Under the pieces are notes generated by a model, which was not told where the DNA came from, searched no databases, and saw only the letters and a program-made list of their open reading frames with translations. A program made the translations under genes and the position numbers. A DNA stretch of 37,009 nt, taken from contig NZ_JASMRZ010000055.1 of assembly GCF_030462475.1 (NCBI RefSeq), forward strand, positions 1 to 37,009, read 5' to 3'. This document shows positions 28,866 through 37,009 of this stretch, in pieces. Position 1 is the first letter of the stretch, and the number at the start of each line of letters is the position of its first letter. This stretch comes from Variovorax sp. CAN15 (lineage in GTDB: Bacteria > Pseudomonadota > Gammaproteobacteria > Burkholderiales > Burkholderiaceae_C).

Positions 28866-29636
28866 ATGAATGACCACGATCTGCTGCGCTATTCGCGCCA
28901 CATCCTTCTCGAAGAATTCGGCATCGACGGGCAGGCCCGCGTCAGTGCCGGACGGATTCTCGTCATAGGCGCCGGCGGGCTGGGCTCGCCGGTGGCCCTC
29001 TACCTCGCGGCAGCGGGGGTCGGGCGCATCGTGCTGGTCGACGACGACGAGGTCGACCTCACCAATCTCCAGCGCCAGGTGGCCCACACCCACGCGCGCG
29101 TCGGCCTTCCCAAGGTCGAATCAGCCGCGCAGGCCATGCGCGACATCAACGCCGATATCGCCATCGAAACCCACGCGCTGCGCGCCGACGAGGCGCTGCT
29201 GTCGCGCCTGGTCGCCGAGGCCGACGTGGTGGTCGACTGCTGCGACAACTTCGCCACCCGGCAGGCGGTCAACCGTGCCTGCGTGGCGCATGCAAAGCCG
29301 CTGGTGGCGGGCGCGGCGATCCGTTTCGACGGCCAGTTGAGCGTCTACGACACCCGCGACGCCGGCTCACCCTGCTACGCCTGCCTGTTCCCGCCCGACG
29401 CAAGCTTCGAGGAAACGCGCTGCGCGGTGCTCGGCGTGTTCGGCCCCGTGGTGGGCACCATCGGCACGCTGCAGGCCAGCGAGGCGCTGAAGCTGCTGGC
29501 CGGCATCGGCCCATCGCTGGCGGGCAAGCTGCTGATGTTCGACGGGCGCAGCACCTCGTTCGAAACGCTGCGCGTGGCGCGCGATCCGCACTGCAGCGTC
29601 TGCGCGCAGCGCCCCGTACCGTCCCACTCTAACTAG
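28866..29636 (+). CDS. moeB: HesA/MoeB/ThiF family adenylyltransferase
   Basis: A 256-residue E1-like enzyme that adenylates the C-terminus of a ubiquitin-like sulfur carrier such as MoaD or ThiS. The nucleotide loop VIGAGGLGSPVALYL is at residues 33-47, with VDDDEVDLTNLQRQ at 58-71. The zinc site is two CxxC pairs, Cys170/173 (CYAC) and the C-terminal CSVC, and Cys186 in ETRCAVLGV is the conserved loop cysteine. No rhodanese domain is attached. Whether it serves molybdopterin or thiamine synthesis cannot be told, because no moaD or thiS lies nearby. The ATG at 28866 directly precedes the conserved N-terminus. Confidence 0.9.
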   Translation: MNDHDLLRYSRHILLEEFGIDGQARVSAGRILVIGAGGLGSPVALYLAAAGVGRIVLVDDDEVDLTNLQRQVAHTHARVGLPKVESAAQAMRDINADIAIETHALRADEALLSRLVAEADVVVDCCDNFATRQAVNRACVAHAKPLVAGAAIRFDGQLSVYDTRDAGSPCYACLFPPDASFEETRCAVLGVFGPVVGTIGTLQASEALKLLAGIGPSLAGKLLMFDGRSTSFETLRVARDPHCSVCAQRPVPSHSN

Positions 29637-29645
29637 GGCTGCCGC

Positions 29646-31685
29646 CTAGGGCTGCCGGGCACCCCTGGCCCGGGAAGCGCCCTTGGCCGCCGCCCCTGCC
29701 GTGGGCTTGTTCGCCTGCGCCACCACGCCCTTGCAGTCGGAATCCTCGCCCGGCCCCGTCTCTATGGTCGCGGCCAGTGCCAGCAGCGGATTGACCGCGC
29801 CCAGCGCCAGCGCGGCCAGCCCGCGCCCGGCCAGCGGCCCGACCTCCAGACCACCCTTGGGATCGCCGAAGGTGCCGCTCACCACCAGCGGGGTGCGGAT
29901 CGACAGGATGTTCTTGCTCTTGGGCTCCGGACGGATCACGAAGTCCAGGCCCTCGGTCGCCAGGTTGGCCTGGCCGGTGGCGATGAACACGGCGTTGGTG
30001 GTGTCCACCACCAGCGTGCGGCCGGTCATCAGGCCCTTGTTGACGTCGAAGGCCAGCGCCGCGCACCGCAGCTCCACGTTGCGGTCGCCGCGCAGCATGA
30101 ACTTGATGATGTCGCCGCCCACCAGGGTCGCGAACACCGGCAGCAGATTGCCGAACTGGCCGCGCCCCGAGATGACCGCCACGTCGCCCGACACGCCCCC
30201 GAGCCAGTTCGCCACGGTACTGCCTGAGCCGGAGAGATTGATGCGCCCGTCCAGTCGCCCCACGCTGTTGCCGGTGGTCTCCAGCTTCGGGAACAGGCGC
30301 GCGAGCTGCATGGCGCGGGCATCGAGCGAGGCGCGGATGTCCGCCGGGTTCTTCGAGCCGTCGATGCGGATCGCACCGCTCAGCCGGCCGCCGGCCACGC
30401 CCAGGTCGAGCGGGTCGAGCGTGAGCACGCCCTCGGCCAGCTTCACCTGCACGCTGCCGCGTTCCAACGGCACGTCGCGCACGTTGCGGATGCGCTCGGC
30501 GGTGTACTTCACGTCGGCATTCATCGCGCGCAGGCGCTCGAAGTCCAGCGGCGCCGTGGGCAGCACCTTGCCGCCGGGGCGCCTGACCTGGGTGACGGTC
30601 GGCGGCGGCGCAACGCCTTCCACCGTGGCGGCGGTGCGCGCGGTGGGCGGCAGGCCGATCAGCGGGCCGAGGTCGTCCATGTCCATCACGTTCGAGCGCA
30701 GGTCGCCCGACAGGTGCGGCAGCTTGCCGGCCTGGTCGAAGCGCATGTCGCCCGCGATGTCGGACAGGCCCAGCCGGCCTTTGAGGCCGGAGGCCTCCCA
30801 CAGCTTGCCGCGCTTGTCGAGCTTGCCGCTCAGGGTGTAGGGCGAGGTCTGCGGCAGCGCGATGCCCAGCAGCGGGAACAGCGCGCCCAGCGTCTGGCCC
30901 TTGATGTCGAACCTGGCGTCGATGCCGTCCAGGTCCGACAGGCGGGCGACCGTACCAGCCGCCTTCAGCTGCGTCTGGCCTGCGGCGGCGCGGATCTCGA
31001 CCGGAAAAGGCGGCGCGTTCGTGGCCTCGATCTGGAGCACGTTGCCGGTGCGCCCGCTGGCGGTCAGCGGCTGTCCCTTGTAGCGGCCCTTGATGCGGTA
31101 GTCCAGCGGCATCTCGCCGCGGCTGCTGTCGTAGTTCAAGTCGGCGTGCAGGTCGACGCCCAGGTGCTTGGCGAGAAAGTCGACCGCGCCGCTGTCGACC
31201 TGCACCTGGCCGATGGTGGGCACGGTGCCGCCTTCGGAGCTGTCCTTGCCTTCCTTGCCCAGCGCCCAGGTGCGGCGGCCGTCAGCTTCCATCTGCAACC
31301 CCACCGTGGGCGAGGAAAGCGCCAGCCTGGGAATGACGATGCGGCTCGAGATCAGGGGCCAGAGGCGGATGTCGAAGTCGGCGCGCTCCGCCTTCACCAG
31401 ATACGGGTCGCGCGCCCACGAGGGGTTGGCGAACTCGATGCCGTCGAGCCTCACGGTGGCCTGCCGCCACCCGAGCCCCACGTCGAGCCGGCGGGTGATC
31501 TCGAACTTGCGGCCGGTCTTCTCGCTGACGTAGCGGTTGACCGGCTCGCGCAGCACGTCCCAGGGGAAGAAGGCGAGCACCACGGCCAGCACCGCGAGCA
31601 GCAGCACGAAACCCGCCAGCAGCTTCTGCCAGAACGGCCGCCCCGACGGAAGGCCGGCCTTGCTCGTTGCGTTCGTCGTTGCCAT
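29646..31685 (-). CDS. AsmA family protein
   Basis: A 679-residue protein with a single N-terminal membrane helix (about 22-40) and a long, beta-rich periplasmic part. Residues about 40-160 form the AsmA N-terminal region (RKFEITRRLDVGLGWRQATV; FDIRLWPLISSRIVIPRLAL), and the C-terminal region has LSGSGSTVANWLGGVSGDVAV and a stretch ending in SGTFGDPKGGLEVGPL, both typical of AsmA-like proteins. These are bridge-like proteins thought to carry or organise phospholipids between inner and outer membranes. The tail after about 645 is Lys/Ala-rich. It is convergent with moeB, with 9 bases between stops. Confidence 0.92.
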   Translation of the reverse strand: MATTNATSKAGLPSGRPFWQKLLAGFVLLLAVLAVVLAFFPWDVLREPVNRYVSEKTGRKFEITRRLDVGLGWRQATVRLDGIEFANPSWARDPYLVKAERADFDIRLWPLISSRIVIPRLALSSPTVGLQMEADGRRTWALGKEGKDSSEGGTVPTIGQVQVDSGAVDFLAKHLGVDLHADLNYDSSRGEMPLDYRIKGRYKGQPLTASGRTGNVLQIEATNAPPFPVEIRAAAGQTQLKAAGTVARLSDLDGIDARFDIKGQTLGALFPLLGIALPQTSPYTLSGKLDKRGKLWEASGLKGRLGLSDIAGDMRFDQAGKLPHLSGDLRSNVMDMDDLGPLIGLPPTARTAATVEGVAPPPTVTQVRRPGGKVLPTAPLDFERLRAMNADVKYTAERIRNVRDVPLERGSVQVKLAEGVLTLDPLDLGVAGGRLSGAIRIDGSKNPADIRASLDARAMQLARLFPKLETTGNSVGRLDGRINLSGSGSTVANWLGGVSGDVAVISGRGQFGNLLPVFATLVGGDIIKFMLRGDRNVELRCAALAFDVNKGLMTGRTLVVDTTNAVFIATGQANLATEGLDFVIRPEPKSKNILSIRTPLVVSGTFGDPKGGLEVGPLAGRGLAALALGAVNPLLALAATIETGPGEDSDCKGVVAQANKPTAGAAAKGASRARGARQP

Positions 31686-31926
31686 GAGGCCCCTTTTAAC
31701 TCACGAGGAGCCTGGGCCACGGTCGGAGGCGAACCGCAGGGATCGTGAGGTATTGCCTACTGTTCGCACCTCCAGGCCCTGAGTCGGAACCCGCCTACAG
31801 CCGCCCGCCGCTGAAGCTTGCATGATGCGTGCGGGAGACGCAGCAAAGTCCTTGGGGCAGGCACTCCCGCCAACGCCAACGATGGCGCTCAACGCGTCTG
31901 CCAACCTCGAGGAAGAGCGGTTCGGC

Positions 31927-32340
31927 ATGGATTCCAGATTGCAGACTTATGTTGTCGAAGACAACCTCACCATCCGGGAAAACCTCATCGGCACGCTGGA
32001 AGAACTCACCTGTGCCAATGTCGTCGGCTTTGCCGAAACCGAAAGCGGCGCGCGTGCATGGCTGCTCGGGCACGATGGCGAGTGGGATCTCGTCATCGTC
32101 GACCTCTTTCTCAAGCAGGGCAGCGGCCTCGGCGTTCTGCAAGCCTGCCAGGCCCGCAAGCCGGTGCAGAAGGTGGTGGTGCTCAGCAACTACGCGACGC
32201 CCGATATCCGTCGGCGCTGCGCCGAATTCGGCGTGGACGCGGTATTCGACAAGTCCAACGAGATCGACGCACTGGTCGAGTTCTGCCTCGTCCAGGCCCG
32301 CGACCGCGCTTCGCGCTCCTCGCCCGGCGCCACGGGTTGA
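31927..32340 (+). CDS. stand-alone response regulator receiver protein
   Basis: A 137-residue CheY-like receiver with no output domain. The acidic pair is Glu11-Asp12 (VVEDN), the phosphoacceptor is Asp59 (VIVDLFL), the switch Ser is in VVLSNYA (about residue 87), and Lys109 (FDKS) is the conserved lysine. I chose the ATG at 31927, which has GGAAGAG upstream and opens the domain; starts at 31882 or 31822 would add non-conserved residues. It is convergent with the NarL-type regulator gene, which in turn is divergent from a histidine kinase, so it may be an extra phosphate acceptor or sink for that kinase. That is inference. Confidence 0.88.
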   Translation: MDSRLQTYVVEDNLTIRENLIGTLEELTCANVVGFAETESGARAWLLGHDGEWDLVIVDLFLKQGSGLGVLQACQARKPVQKVVVLSNYATPDIRRRCAEFGVDAVFDKSNEIDALVEFCLVQARDRASRSSPGATG

Positions 32341-32389
32341 GCCACGAGAAGAAGCCGCCTTGGCCCCCTCCCCTGCCCACCAGCCGATC

Positions 32390-33022
32390 TCAGTCGATCA
32401 GCTTGTTCTTCAGCGCGTAGTAGGTGAGGTCGCTGTTGGAGGAGAGGTTCATCTTCTCCATCAGGCGCGTGCGATAGGTGCTCACGGTCTTGACCGACAG
32501 GGACAGCGTCTTGGCGATGTCGCCGGCGGTCTCGCCCTTGGCGAGCTTCAGGAACACCTGGAATTCCCGCTCCGAGAGCTGCTCGTGCGGCGCGGCGTCG
32601 TCCTTGCGGTCGAGCTGGCGGGCCAGCAGTTCGGCCACGGCGGGCGTGATGTAGCGCCGGCCCAGCGCGATGGTGCGGATGGCGTTGACGATCTCGATGG
32701 GATCGCACTCCTTGTTGAGGTAGCCGCTCGCGCCCTGACGGATCAGGTTCATCGCGTAGTGCTCCTCGGGGTAGCCGCTCAGGATGAGGATGCCCACGTC
32801 CGGCGCCTTGGCGCGGATCATGGCGAGGGCATCGATACCGCTTTGCCCGGGCATCGAAAGGTCCATGACCAGCACATCCAGCTCCGTGGTGCGCACCAGT
32901 TCGATGGCTTCGCGGCCGCTGGCTGCCTCGCCCGCCACGCGCAGGTCCACGTGCTCGGAGAAGAACTGCCGGAGGCCCGATCGCACGATGGCGTGGTCGT
33001 CCACAATTCCGATTTTGATCAT
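32390..33022 (-). CDS. NarL/FixJ-type response regulator
   Basis: A 210-residue transcription regulator. The receiver domain (about 1-120) has Asp8-Asp9, phosphoacceptor Asp54 (VMDLSMPG) and Lys104 (YLNKE). The C-terminal LuxR-type helix-turn-helix (about 145-208) reads LSEREFQVFLKLAKGETAGD and then IAKTLSLSVKTVSTYRTRLMEKM. It is divergent from the histidine kinase gene at 33130, with a 107-base shared gap that holds TTGACA on the minus strand at 33084-33089 but no clear -10. The pair very probably form one two-component system. The target genes are unknown. Confidence 0.95.
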   Translation of the reverse strand: MIKIGIVDDHAIVRSGLRQFFSEHVDLRVAGEAASGREAIELVRTTELDVLVMDLSMPGQSGIDALAMIRAKAPDVGILILSGYPEEHYAMNLIRQGASGYLNKECDPIEIVNAIRTIALGRRYITPAVAELLARQLDRKDDAAPHEQLSEREFQVFLKLAKGETAGDIAKTLSLSVKTVSTYRTRLMEKMNLSSNSDLTYYALKNKLID

Positions 33023-33129
33023 TTGTTACTTTCGTCGTTGTGTTGCGCACCCGAGGGCCGCAACATGCCAGGTCCCTGATTGTTGTCAATTATTCACGAA
33101 CTTGCGCCGCAAGCAGCCTTGAAAGTTTC

Positions 33130-34473
33130 ATGCACTGGTTAGCCCCTCCAAGAATGGCTGTGAGCCTGTTGCTCGCGGCGCTGGCCGCGCTGGCCCTCGT
33201 CGGTATCAACGAGGCCGGCTACCGGCAGTCCAGCCGCGCCCTCGCCGACATCGACGAGGCGCAGCAGGTGCGCAGCAAGCTCAACCAGATCCTGCAGAAC
33301 ATGCTGGACGCCGAAACCGGCCAGAGAGGCTACCTGCTGACCGGCGAGCCAAGCTACCGGAAACCCTACGACGACGCGGTCAAGCAGGTCGACGGCCACC
33401 TCGCCACGCTGCGCCGCCTGTATGCCGGCCGGCCGGCCGAACTCGGCCAGCTGGCCGAGTTGTCGAAGCACGTGCTGCGCAAGATCGCCGAGATGGACAT
33501 GAGCGTGCGCCTGCGCCAGGACGGCAAGGAGGACGCCTGGAAGTTCGTCATCACCACCGACGTGGGCAAGGAGGAGATGGAAGCCATCCGCGCCACGGCC
33601 GGCGAGCTGGTGAAGATCAGCGACGGCACTCTGCATCAGAGCCAGGCCCAGGTGCTGCGCTCGTTGCAGTTGGCGCGCATCGGCACCTCCATCGTGGCGC
33701 TGGCCGCGCTGTTCGCCTTCTTCCTGTACCTGCGCCAGACGCATGCGCTGCGCTCCATCGGCGAGCGCCAGCAGGAGGCTCTGCAGCGCGAGCGCAACGC
33801 CCTGGAAGACGAGGTCCGCGAGCGCACCGCCTCGCTGGCCGAGCTGGCCACGCATCTGCAGGACGTGCGCGAGACCGAACGCGGCTTCCTCGCGCGCGAA
33901 CTGCACGACGAGCTTGGCTCCCTGCTCACTGCCGCCAAGCTCGACGTGGCGCGGCTGAAATCGCGGCTGGCAGATGCTCCCGACGCGATCCAGCGGCTGC
34001 AGCACCTGACCGAACTGCTCAACAGCGGCATCGCGCTCAAGCGCCGCATCATCGAGGACCTGCGGCCGTCGTCGCTGTCCAATCTCGGGCTGGTCGCTTC
34101 GCTGGAGATACTGGGACGCGAGTTCGGCGAGCGCTCGGGCCTCCAGGTGGAAATGGTGCTCGAGCCGGTGAGCATGGACGAGTCTCGCCAGCTCACCATC
34201 TACCGGATGGTGCAGGAGAGCCTCACCAATATCGGCAAGTACGCCGAGGCCACGGAAGCCACGATCGTCATGAAGAACTACGACAACCACGTGGTGGTGG
34301 AAGTGGCGGACAACGGCAAGGGCTTCGACACCCAGCGCATGCGGCCTTCCACGCACGGTCTCGCCGGCATGCGGCATCGCGTGGAGGCCGCGCGCGGCAA
34401 GCTCACGATCGCATCGGCACCGGGCAAGGGCACGCGGCTGAGCGCCATGCTGCCGGTCGTCAAGCCGGCCTGA
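33130..34473 (+). CDS. sensor histidine kinase, CHASE3-like sensor and HisKA_3
   Basis: A 447-residue membrane kinase. Membrane helices lie at about residues 8-26 and 185-203. The region between them is a helical CHASE3-type sensor ([20 protein letters not shown] at 57-76 is its signature). A coiled coil (about 208-250) leads to the HisKA_3 dimer domain with the phosphoacceptor His259 in [12 protein letters not shown]. The HATPase domain has the N-box [13 protein letters not shown] and the G-box VADNGKGFD. This NarX/DegS-type kinase pairs naturally with the divergent NarL-type regulator. The signal is not known. The ATG at 33130 opens the first membrane helix; a longer start would add non-conserved residues. 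Confidence 0.94.
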   Translation: MHWLAPPRMAVSLLLAALAALALVGINEAGYRQSSRALADIDEAQQVRSKLNQILQNMLDAETGQRGYLLTGEPSYRKPYDDAVKQVDGHLATLRRLYAGRPAELGQLAELSKHVLRKIAEMDMSVRLRQDGKEDAWKFVITTDVGKEEMEAIRATAGELVKISDGTLHQSQAQVLRSLQLARIGTSIVALAALFAFFLYLRQTHALRSIGERQQEALQRERNALEDEVRERTASLAELATHLQDVRETERGFLARELHDELGSLLTAAKLDVARLKSRLADAPDAIQRLQHLTELLNSGIALKRRIIEDLRPSSLSNLGLVASLEILGREFGERSGLQVEMVLEPVSMDESRQLTIYRMVQESLTNIGKYAEATEATIVMKNYDNHVVVEVADNGKGFDTQRMRPSTHGLAGMRHRVEAARGKLTIASAPGKGTRLSAMLPVVKPA

Positions 34474-34672
34474 GCCGGGCGATGCGGCACTTCCGCACAC
34501 GCCAGCCGCGAGGCCACTCGGCCATCTCCTACGCACCCCGCCCCCGGCCGCTGACAGGTCCGGCACGGGCCTCCACTTAAGGTTGCATCCATGGCATCGG
34601 TGCTTTCCTCTTTTGGGATTCGGCCGGTGCGATGTTTCCAAGACAACGAGCCAAGCCTCGAAGGAGTTCCAC

Positions 34673-34837
34673 ATGCTGCACTACGCCGTGGTGTTTCTGG
34701 TCATCGCCCTGATCGCTGCCCTCTTCGGGTTCGGCGGCATCGCCGCCAGCGCGGTCGGTATCGCCAAGATCCTTTTCGTGATCTTCGCGATCCTTGCGAT
34801 CGCGAGCTTCCTTGCCGGCTTGCTACGACGCAAGTAG
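34673..34837 (+). CDS. small membrane protein, DUF1328 family
   Basis: A 54-residue protein with two hydrophobic helices: [20 protein letters not shown] and [20 protein letters not shown], ending LLRRK. This is the DUF1328/YtjA family of small inner membrane proteins, function unknown, often found next to stress genes. AAGGAG six bases before the ATG is a strong ribosome site. It is the first of five small genes on this strand; the next starts 54 bases later. Confidence 0.92.
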   Translation: MLHYAVVFLVIALIAALFGFGGIAASAVGIAKILFVIFAILAIASFLAGLLRRK

Positions 34838-34891
34838 CGTCGTTACGATCAACGGGCTTGCGCATTTCACTTTTCCGGAAAGGACTTTCAC

Positions 34892-35269
34892 ATGAACACG
34901 ACGACCAAGACTCCCTCGCAACTCGCCGACGAAGCGCGCCAGACCGCCCGTGACGCGGTCGAGACCACGCGCGCCTACGCACAGAACGCGGTGAATGCGG
35001 CGGGCGAAAAGGTCCGCGACCTGCAGCGCGATTCCGAGCCGGCCGTCGAGCAACTGGCAGCCCGCGTGCAGCAAGCCGTTCAGCGCGGCCTGGACGCCGC
35101 GTCCACCACCAGCGCACGTGCGCAGCGCCGCCTCGAGCAGGCGGCCGACGTGACCGGCCGCTACATCTCCGACCAGCCCGTGCGCTCGGTGCTTCTGGCC
35201 GCCGCCGCCGGCGCAGCCATCACGGCGCTCATCGTGCTGGCCAGCCGCCGCAGCCGGGACGACTACTGA
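34892..35269 (+). CDS. DUF883 family membrane-anchored protein (ElaB/YqjD-like)
   Basis: A 125-residue protein: a long charged helical part (residues 1-95, rich in Ala, Arg, Glu, Gln) and one C-terminal membrane helix (SVLLAAAAGAAITALIVLAS, about 99-118) followed by a short RRSRDDY end. This matches ElaB/YqjD/DUF883, tail-anchored inner membrane proteins; YqjD and ElaB of E. coli bind ribosomes in stationary phase. The ribosome site AAAGGAC is well placed. The next two genes resemble the yqjE/yqjK neighbours of yqjD. Confidence 0.9.
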   Translation: MNTTTKTPSQLADEARQTARDAVETTRAYAQNAVNAAGEKVRDLQRDSEPAVEQLAARVQQAVQRGLDAASTTSARAQRRLEQAADVTGRYISDQPVRSVLLAAAAGAAITALIVLASRRSRDDY

Positions 35270-35308
35270 TCCAGCAAGAGGCTTCTGTCGTCGATCGATC
35301 CCGGCACC

Positions 35309-35692
35309 ATGCTCCATCCCCTTTTCTCCACGGTGCTCGGGCATCCGGAACTCGTCGCTGAACACCTCGCCAACTACGCCGCCCTCGTCCGGCAGGAATC
35401 AGCTCAGGCGGGGCGCGGCATCGCCGCACGAATCGTCGCCGCCGTGCTGGCGGTAGCCACCGTCACGCTGGCCCTTGGGCTGATCGGCGTGGCAGTCCTG
35501 CTCGGCGTGATGCACGGCAGCTTCCACTGGGTGCTGTTGGCCGTGCCGGGCGTGGCCGTGGTGATCGCGGCCATCTGTACCTGGTACGCGACGAGGCCCG
35601 CACCGAACTACGCCTTCGAAGACCTGCGCTCGCAGCTCGACGCCGACCTGCAGGCCCTGCGCGAAGCCGGAGCAAGCCATGACCGCTTCTGA
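35309..35692 (+). CDS. YqjE/phage holin-like membrane protein
   Basis: A 127-residue protein with two membrane helices (about residues 38-66 and 73-93), preceded by HPELVAEHLANYAALVRQE and followed by a charged helix (LRSQLDADLQALREA). Its size and layout match the YqjE/DUF1469 'phage holin family' proteins, which in E. coli follow yqjD. Despite the family name there is no phage context. Its end overlaps the next gene by 14 bases. Function is unknown. Confidence 0.82.
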   Translation: MLHPLFSTVLGHPELVAEHLANYAALVRQESAQAGRGIAARIVAAVLAVATVTLALGLIGVAVLLGVMHGSFHWVLLAVPGVAVVIAAICTWYATRPAPNYAFEDLRSQLDADLQALREAGASHDRF

Positions 35693-36254
35693 TCGCCGCC
35701 ACCCGCAGCAACTGACCCCGCAGCAGCGCCTGGCCCTCTCGCGCCGTGCGCTGGTGCGGCAGCTGAACGGCGGTGTCGACGACGAAAGCTACGACCGCAA
35801 CGACGGCAGGTTCCGTCTGGATGATCCGGACGACCTGGAATACGCACACCACGAAGCGCAGGCCGCCGGCCGGCGCCCAGCCCACCCGCAAGACAGAGGA
35901 GAGGGAAACCCGGGAGGACAAGGAGAAGGCGGAGGAAGAAGAAGAAACGGGAACGTGTGGCTCGCCGTGGGCCGCAGCGTGCTCGAACGCTGGTGGCGCA
36001 GGCATCCCGCGCATGCGGTCGGACAGCTGGCGCGCCCGATGCTCGAACACTATGCCCGCAAGGAACCGGCCAAGCTGATGGCCGCCGCGGCCGCCACCGG
36101 CGCGGTGCTGGTGCTGGTCAGGCCCTGGCGCCTGCTGTCGGCAACGGCGGTGCTCGCGGCGGTACTGAAGACATCCGACGTGGCCGACCTCATCAACACC
36201 CTGATGAGCAAGACCCCAAGTTCACCTCGCCCCCCACGAAAGGACTCTCCATGA
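35679..36254 (+). CDS. membrane protein of unknown function, YqjK-like position
   Basis: A 191-residue protein that I do not recognise. The N-terminal part is polar (PQQRLALSRRALVRQLN at about 15-30, then an acidic stretch DDPDDLEYAHHEA). Residues about 65-92 are a low-complexity Gly/Arg/Gln linker encoded by a purine-rich tract. After an aromatic/basic patch (LERWWRRHPAHAVGQ) come two close hydrophobic segments (about 132-148 and 151-166). It overlaps the holin-like gene by 14 bases and the ferritin-like gene by four (ATGA), so it is translated with both. By position it may correspond to YqjK of E. coli; similarity is weak. Confidence 0.7.
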   Translation: MTASDRRHPQQLTPQQRLALSRRALVRQLNGGVDDESYDRNDGRFRLDDPDDLEYAHHEAQAAGRRPAHPQDRGEGNPGGQGEGGGRRRNGNVWLAVGRSVLERWWRRHPAHAVGQLARPMLEHYARKEPAKLMAAAAATGAVLVLVRPWRLLSATAVLAAVLKTSDVADLINTLMSKTPSSPRPPRKDSP

Positions 36255-36817
36255 AAACCGACGTTTCTCCCGCATCGACCTCCAAGGCCGCCGGCCGCAA
36301 GCACCTGGCGCTCGACCAGAGCGGCCTCGACGCCGCCCGCAAGAGCCTGGACGACGGCGCCGTCACCCCGAGCTACGGCCCCTGGCGCGACGACGTCGTC
36401 AAGCTGCTGAACGATGCGCTGGCCACCGAGCTGGTCTGCGTCCTGCGCTACAAGCGCCACTACTTCACGGCCAACGGCGTCGAGTCGCCCGCCATCGCCG
36501 ACGAGTTCCTGGTGCACGCCAACGAGGAATCGGCCCATGCCGACCTGATCGCCGAGCGCATCGTGCAGCTCGGCGGCGAACCCGACTTCGCGCCCACGCA
36601 CCTGCTGGACCGCAGCCACGCCTCGTACGACGAATCGACCGATCTCCAGTCGATGGTGCGCGCCAACCTGATCGCGGAACGCATCGCGGTGGAGTCGTAC
36701 CGCCAGATGATCGCGTTGATCGGCGACAAGGACCCGACCACGCGCCGCATGCTCGAAGGCATCCTGGCCGACGAGGAGGAGCATGCCGACGAGTTGAAGG
36801 ACTGGCTCGGGCATTGA
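36251..36817 (+). CDS. ferritin-like diiron protein (bacterioferritin type)
   Basis: A 188-residue four-helix protein. The N-terminal 45 residues are a poorly conserved extension. Diiron ligands by homology to bacterioferritin are Glu60 (ATELVC), Glu93 and His96 (EESAH), Glu143 (IAERIAVES), Glu175 and His178 (EEEHADEL), so the site looks complete. The residue after Glu93 is Ser, where haem-binding Bfr has Met in its subunit motif, so haem binding is unlikely. It may store iron or act in oxidative defence, as DUF-type ferritin-like proteins next to DUF883 genes do. AAAGGA lies six bases before the ATG. A strong terminator follows. Confidence 0.88.
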   Translation: MKTDVSPASTSKAAGRKHLALDQSGLDAARKSLDDGAVTPSYGPWRDDVVKLLNDALATELVCVLRYKRHYFTANGVESPAIADEFLVHANEESAHADLIAERIVQLGGEPDFAPTHLLDRSHASYDESTDLQSMVRANLIAERIAVESYRQMIALIGDKDPTTRRMLEGILADEEEHADELKDWLGH

Positions 36818-36880
36818 CGAGCGAGCGACCGCTCGGCCCATGAAGGAAAGCCCGGCACTGCCGGGCTCAGACTGCTGACG

Positions 36881-36917
36881 AACCCCCCGTTTTCTGGAAC
36901 GCGGGGTTTTTTCTTTC
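36881..36917 (+). terminator. intrinsic terminator after the ferritin-like gene
   Basis: AACCCCCCGTT and AACGCGGGGTT form an 11-bp stem with one mismatch and a six-base loop, followed by TTTTTTCTTTC. A second hairpin, AGCCCGGC/GCCGGGCT at 36849-36867, lies just before it. Together they close the small-gene cluster. Confidence 0.8.
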
Positions 36918-37009
36918 AGGTGAAGCTGATTTCGCGACGATGGGGCCACAGCCCAGCGACAGCGACCAAGTAGCGCTCCAAGAGCCTTTTCATGGCTGCG
37001 CAGCGCCTG

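Noticed and set aside
35309..36254. Holin-like gene as a sign of prophage.
   Set aside because: No other phage genes nearby; the neighbours match the chromosomal yqjD-yqjE-type arrangement.
36916..37009. Possible C-terminal end of a minus-strand gene entering from the right edge (about 31 codons, ending in a Trp-Pro-His-Arg-Arg stretch).
   Set aside because: Too short to judge, no recognised family, and its stop overlaps the T-run of the terminator; the right-hand flank would be needed.

Overview
The window looks like chromosomal DNA of a high-GC betaproteobacterium of the order Burkholderiales, most likely family Comamonadaceae and Variovorax-like. I infer this from the overall GC and codon use, the DUF3460 protein, the scpA-nadB-panB-panC-queE-queD series and the secB/grxC/rhodanese block next to gpmA. 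No rRNA, tRNA, CRISPR array, integrase or complete insertion sequence is visible. Coding density is high, and no stretch longer than about 300 bases lacks a gene; the two largest gaps are 31686-31926 and 34474-34672, in which I see no RNA gene or clear ORF.

Region 1 (1-7879) is mostly minus strand: an OFA-type MFS transporter cut by the window edge, a LysR regulator, the Fe-S carrier ApbC/Mrp, a patatin-like phospholipase on the plus strand, a small membrane protein, a YceH (DUF480) protein, an NAD-type isocitrate dehydrogenase family enzyme and a secreted protein of unknown function. Region 2 (8082-12150) holds metG, a small lipoprotein, and a stand-alone HoxX-like protein with no hydrogenase genes around it.

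Region 3 (12265-15663) is the most unusual part. A DecR/CyuR-like Lrp regulator is divergent from a 755-residue protein that joins three enzymes in one chain: a NifS-type cysteine desulfurase, an ETHE1-type persulfide dioxygenase and a rhodanese. A perfect 21-bp palindrome lies between the two genes, and a DsbC-like thioredoxin-fold protein follows in the same transcription unit. The reading is a self-contained, cysteine-responsive route from cysteine sulfur to persulfide and then to sulfite or thiosulfate.

Region 4 (15660-29636) is housekeeping: a BamE-like lipoprotein, DUF3460, scpA, nadB, panB-panC, queE-queD, then the convergent minus-strand series rhodanese, grxC, secB, gpsA, nadC, nadA, and the plus-strand series gpmA, ctp-type protease, moeB/thiF. 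NAD synthesis is complete in the window (nadB, nadA, nadC) but split between strands. The QueD protein has serine where the catalytic cysteine of classical QueD lies. REP-like inverted repeats sit between queD and nadA and after the ctp gene.

Region 5 (29646-36817) has an AsmA-family protein, a stand-alone receiver protein, a NarL-type response regulator divergent from a CHASE3-type histidine kinase, and then a compact run of small membrane and stress-type genes (DUF1328, DUF883, YqjE/holin-like, an unknown membrane protein, a ferritin-like diiron protein) closed by a strong terminator.
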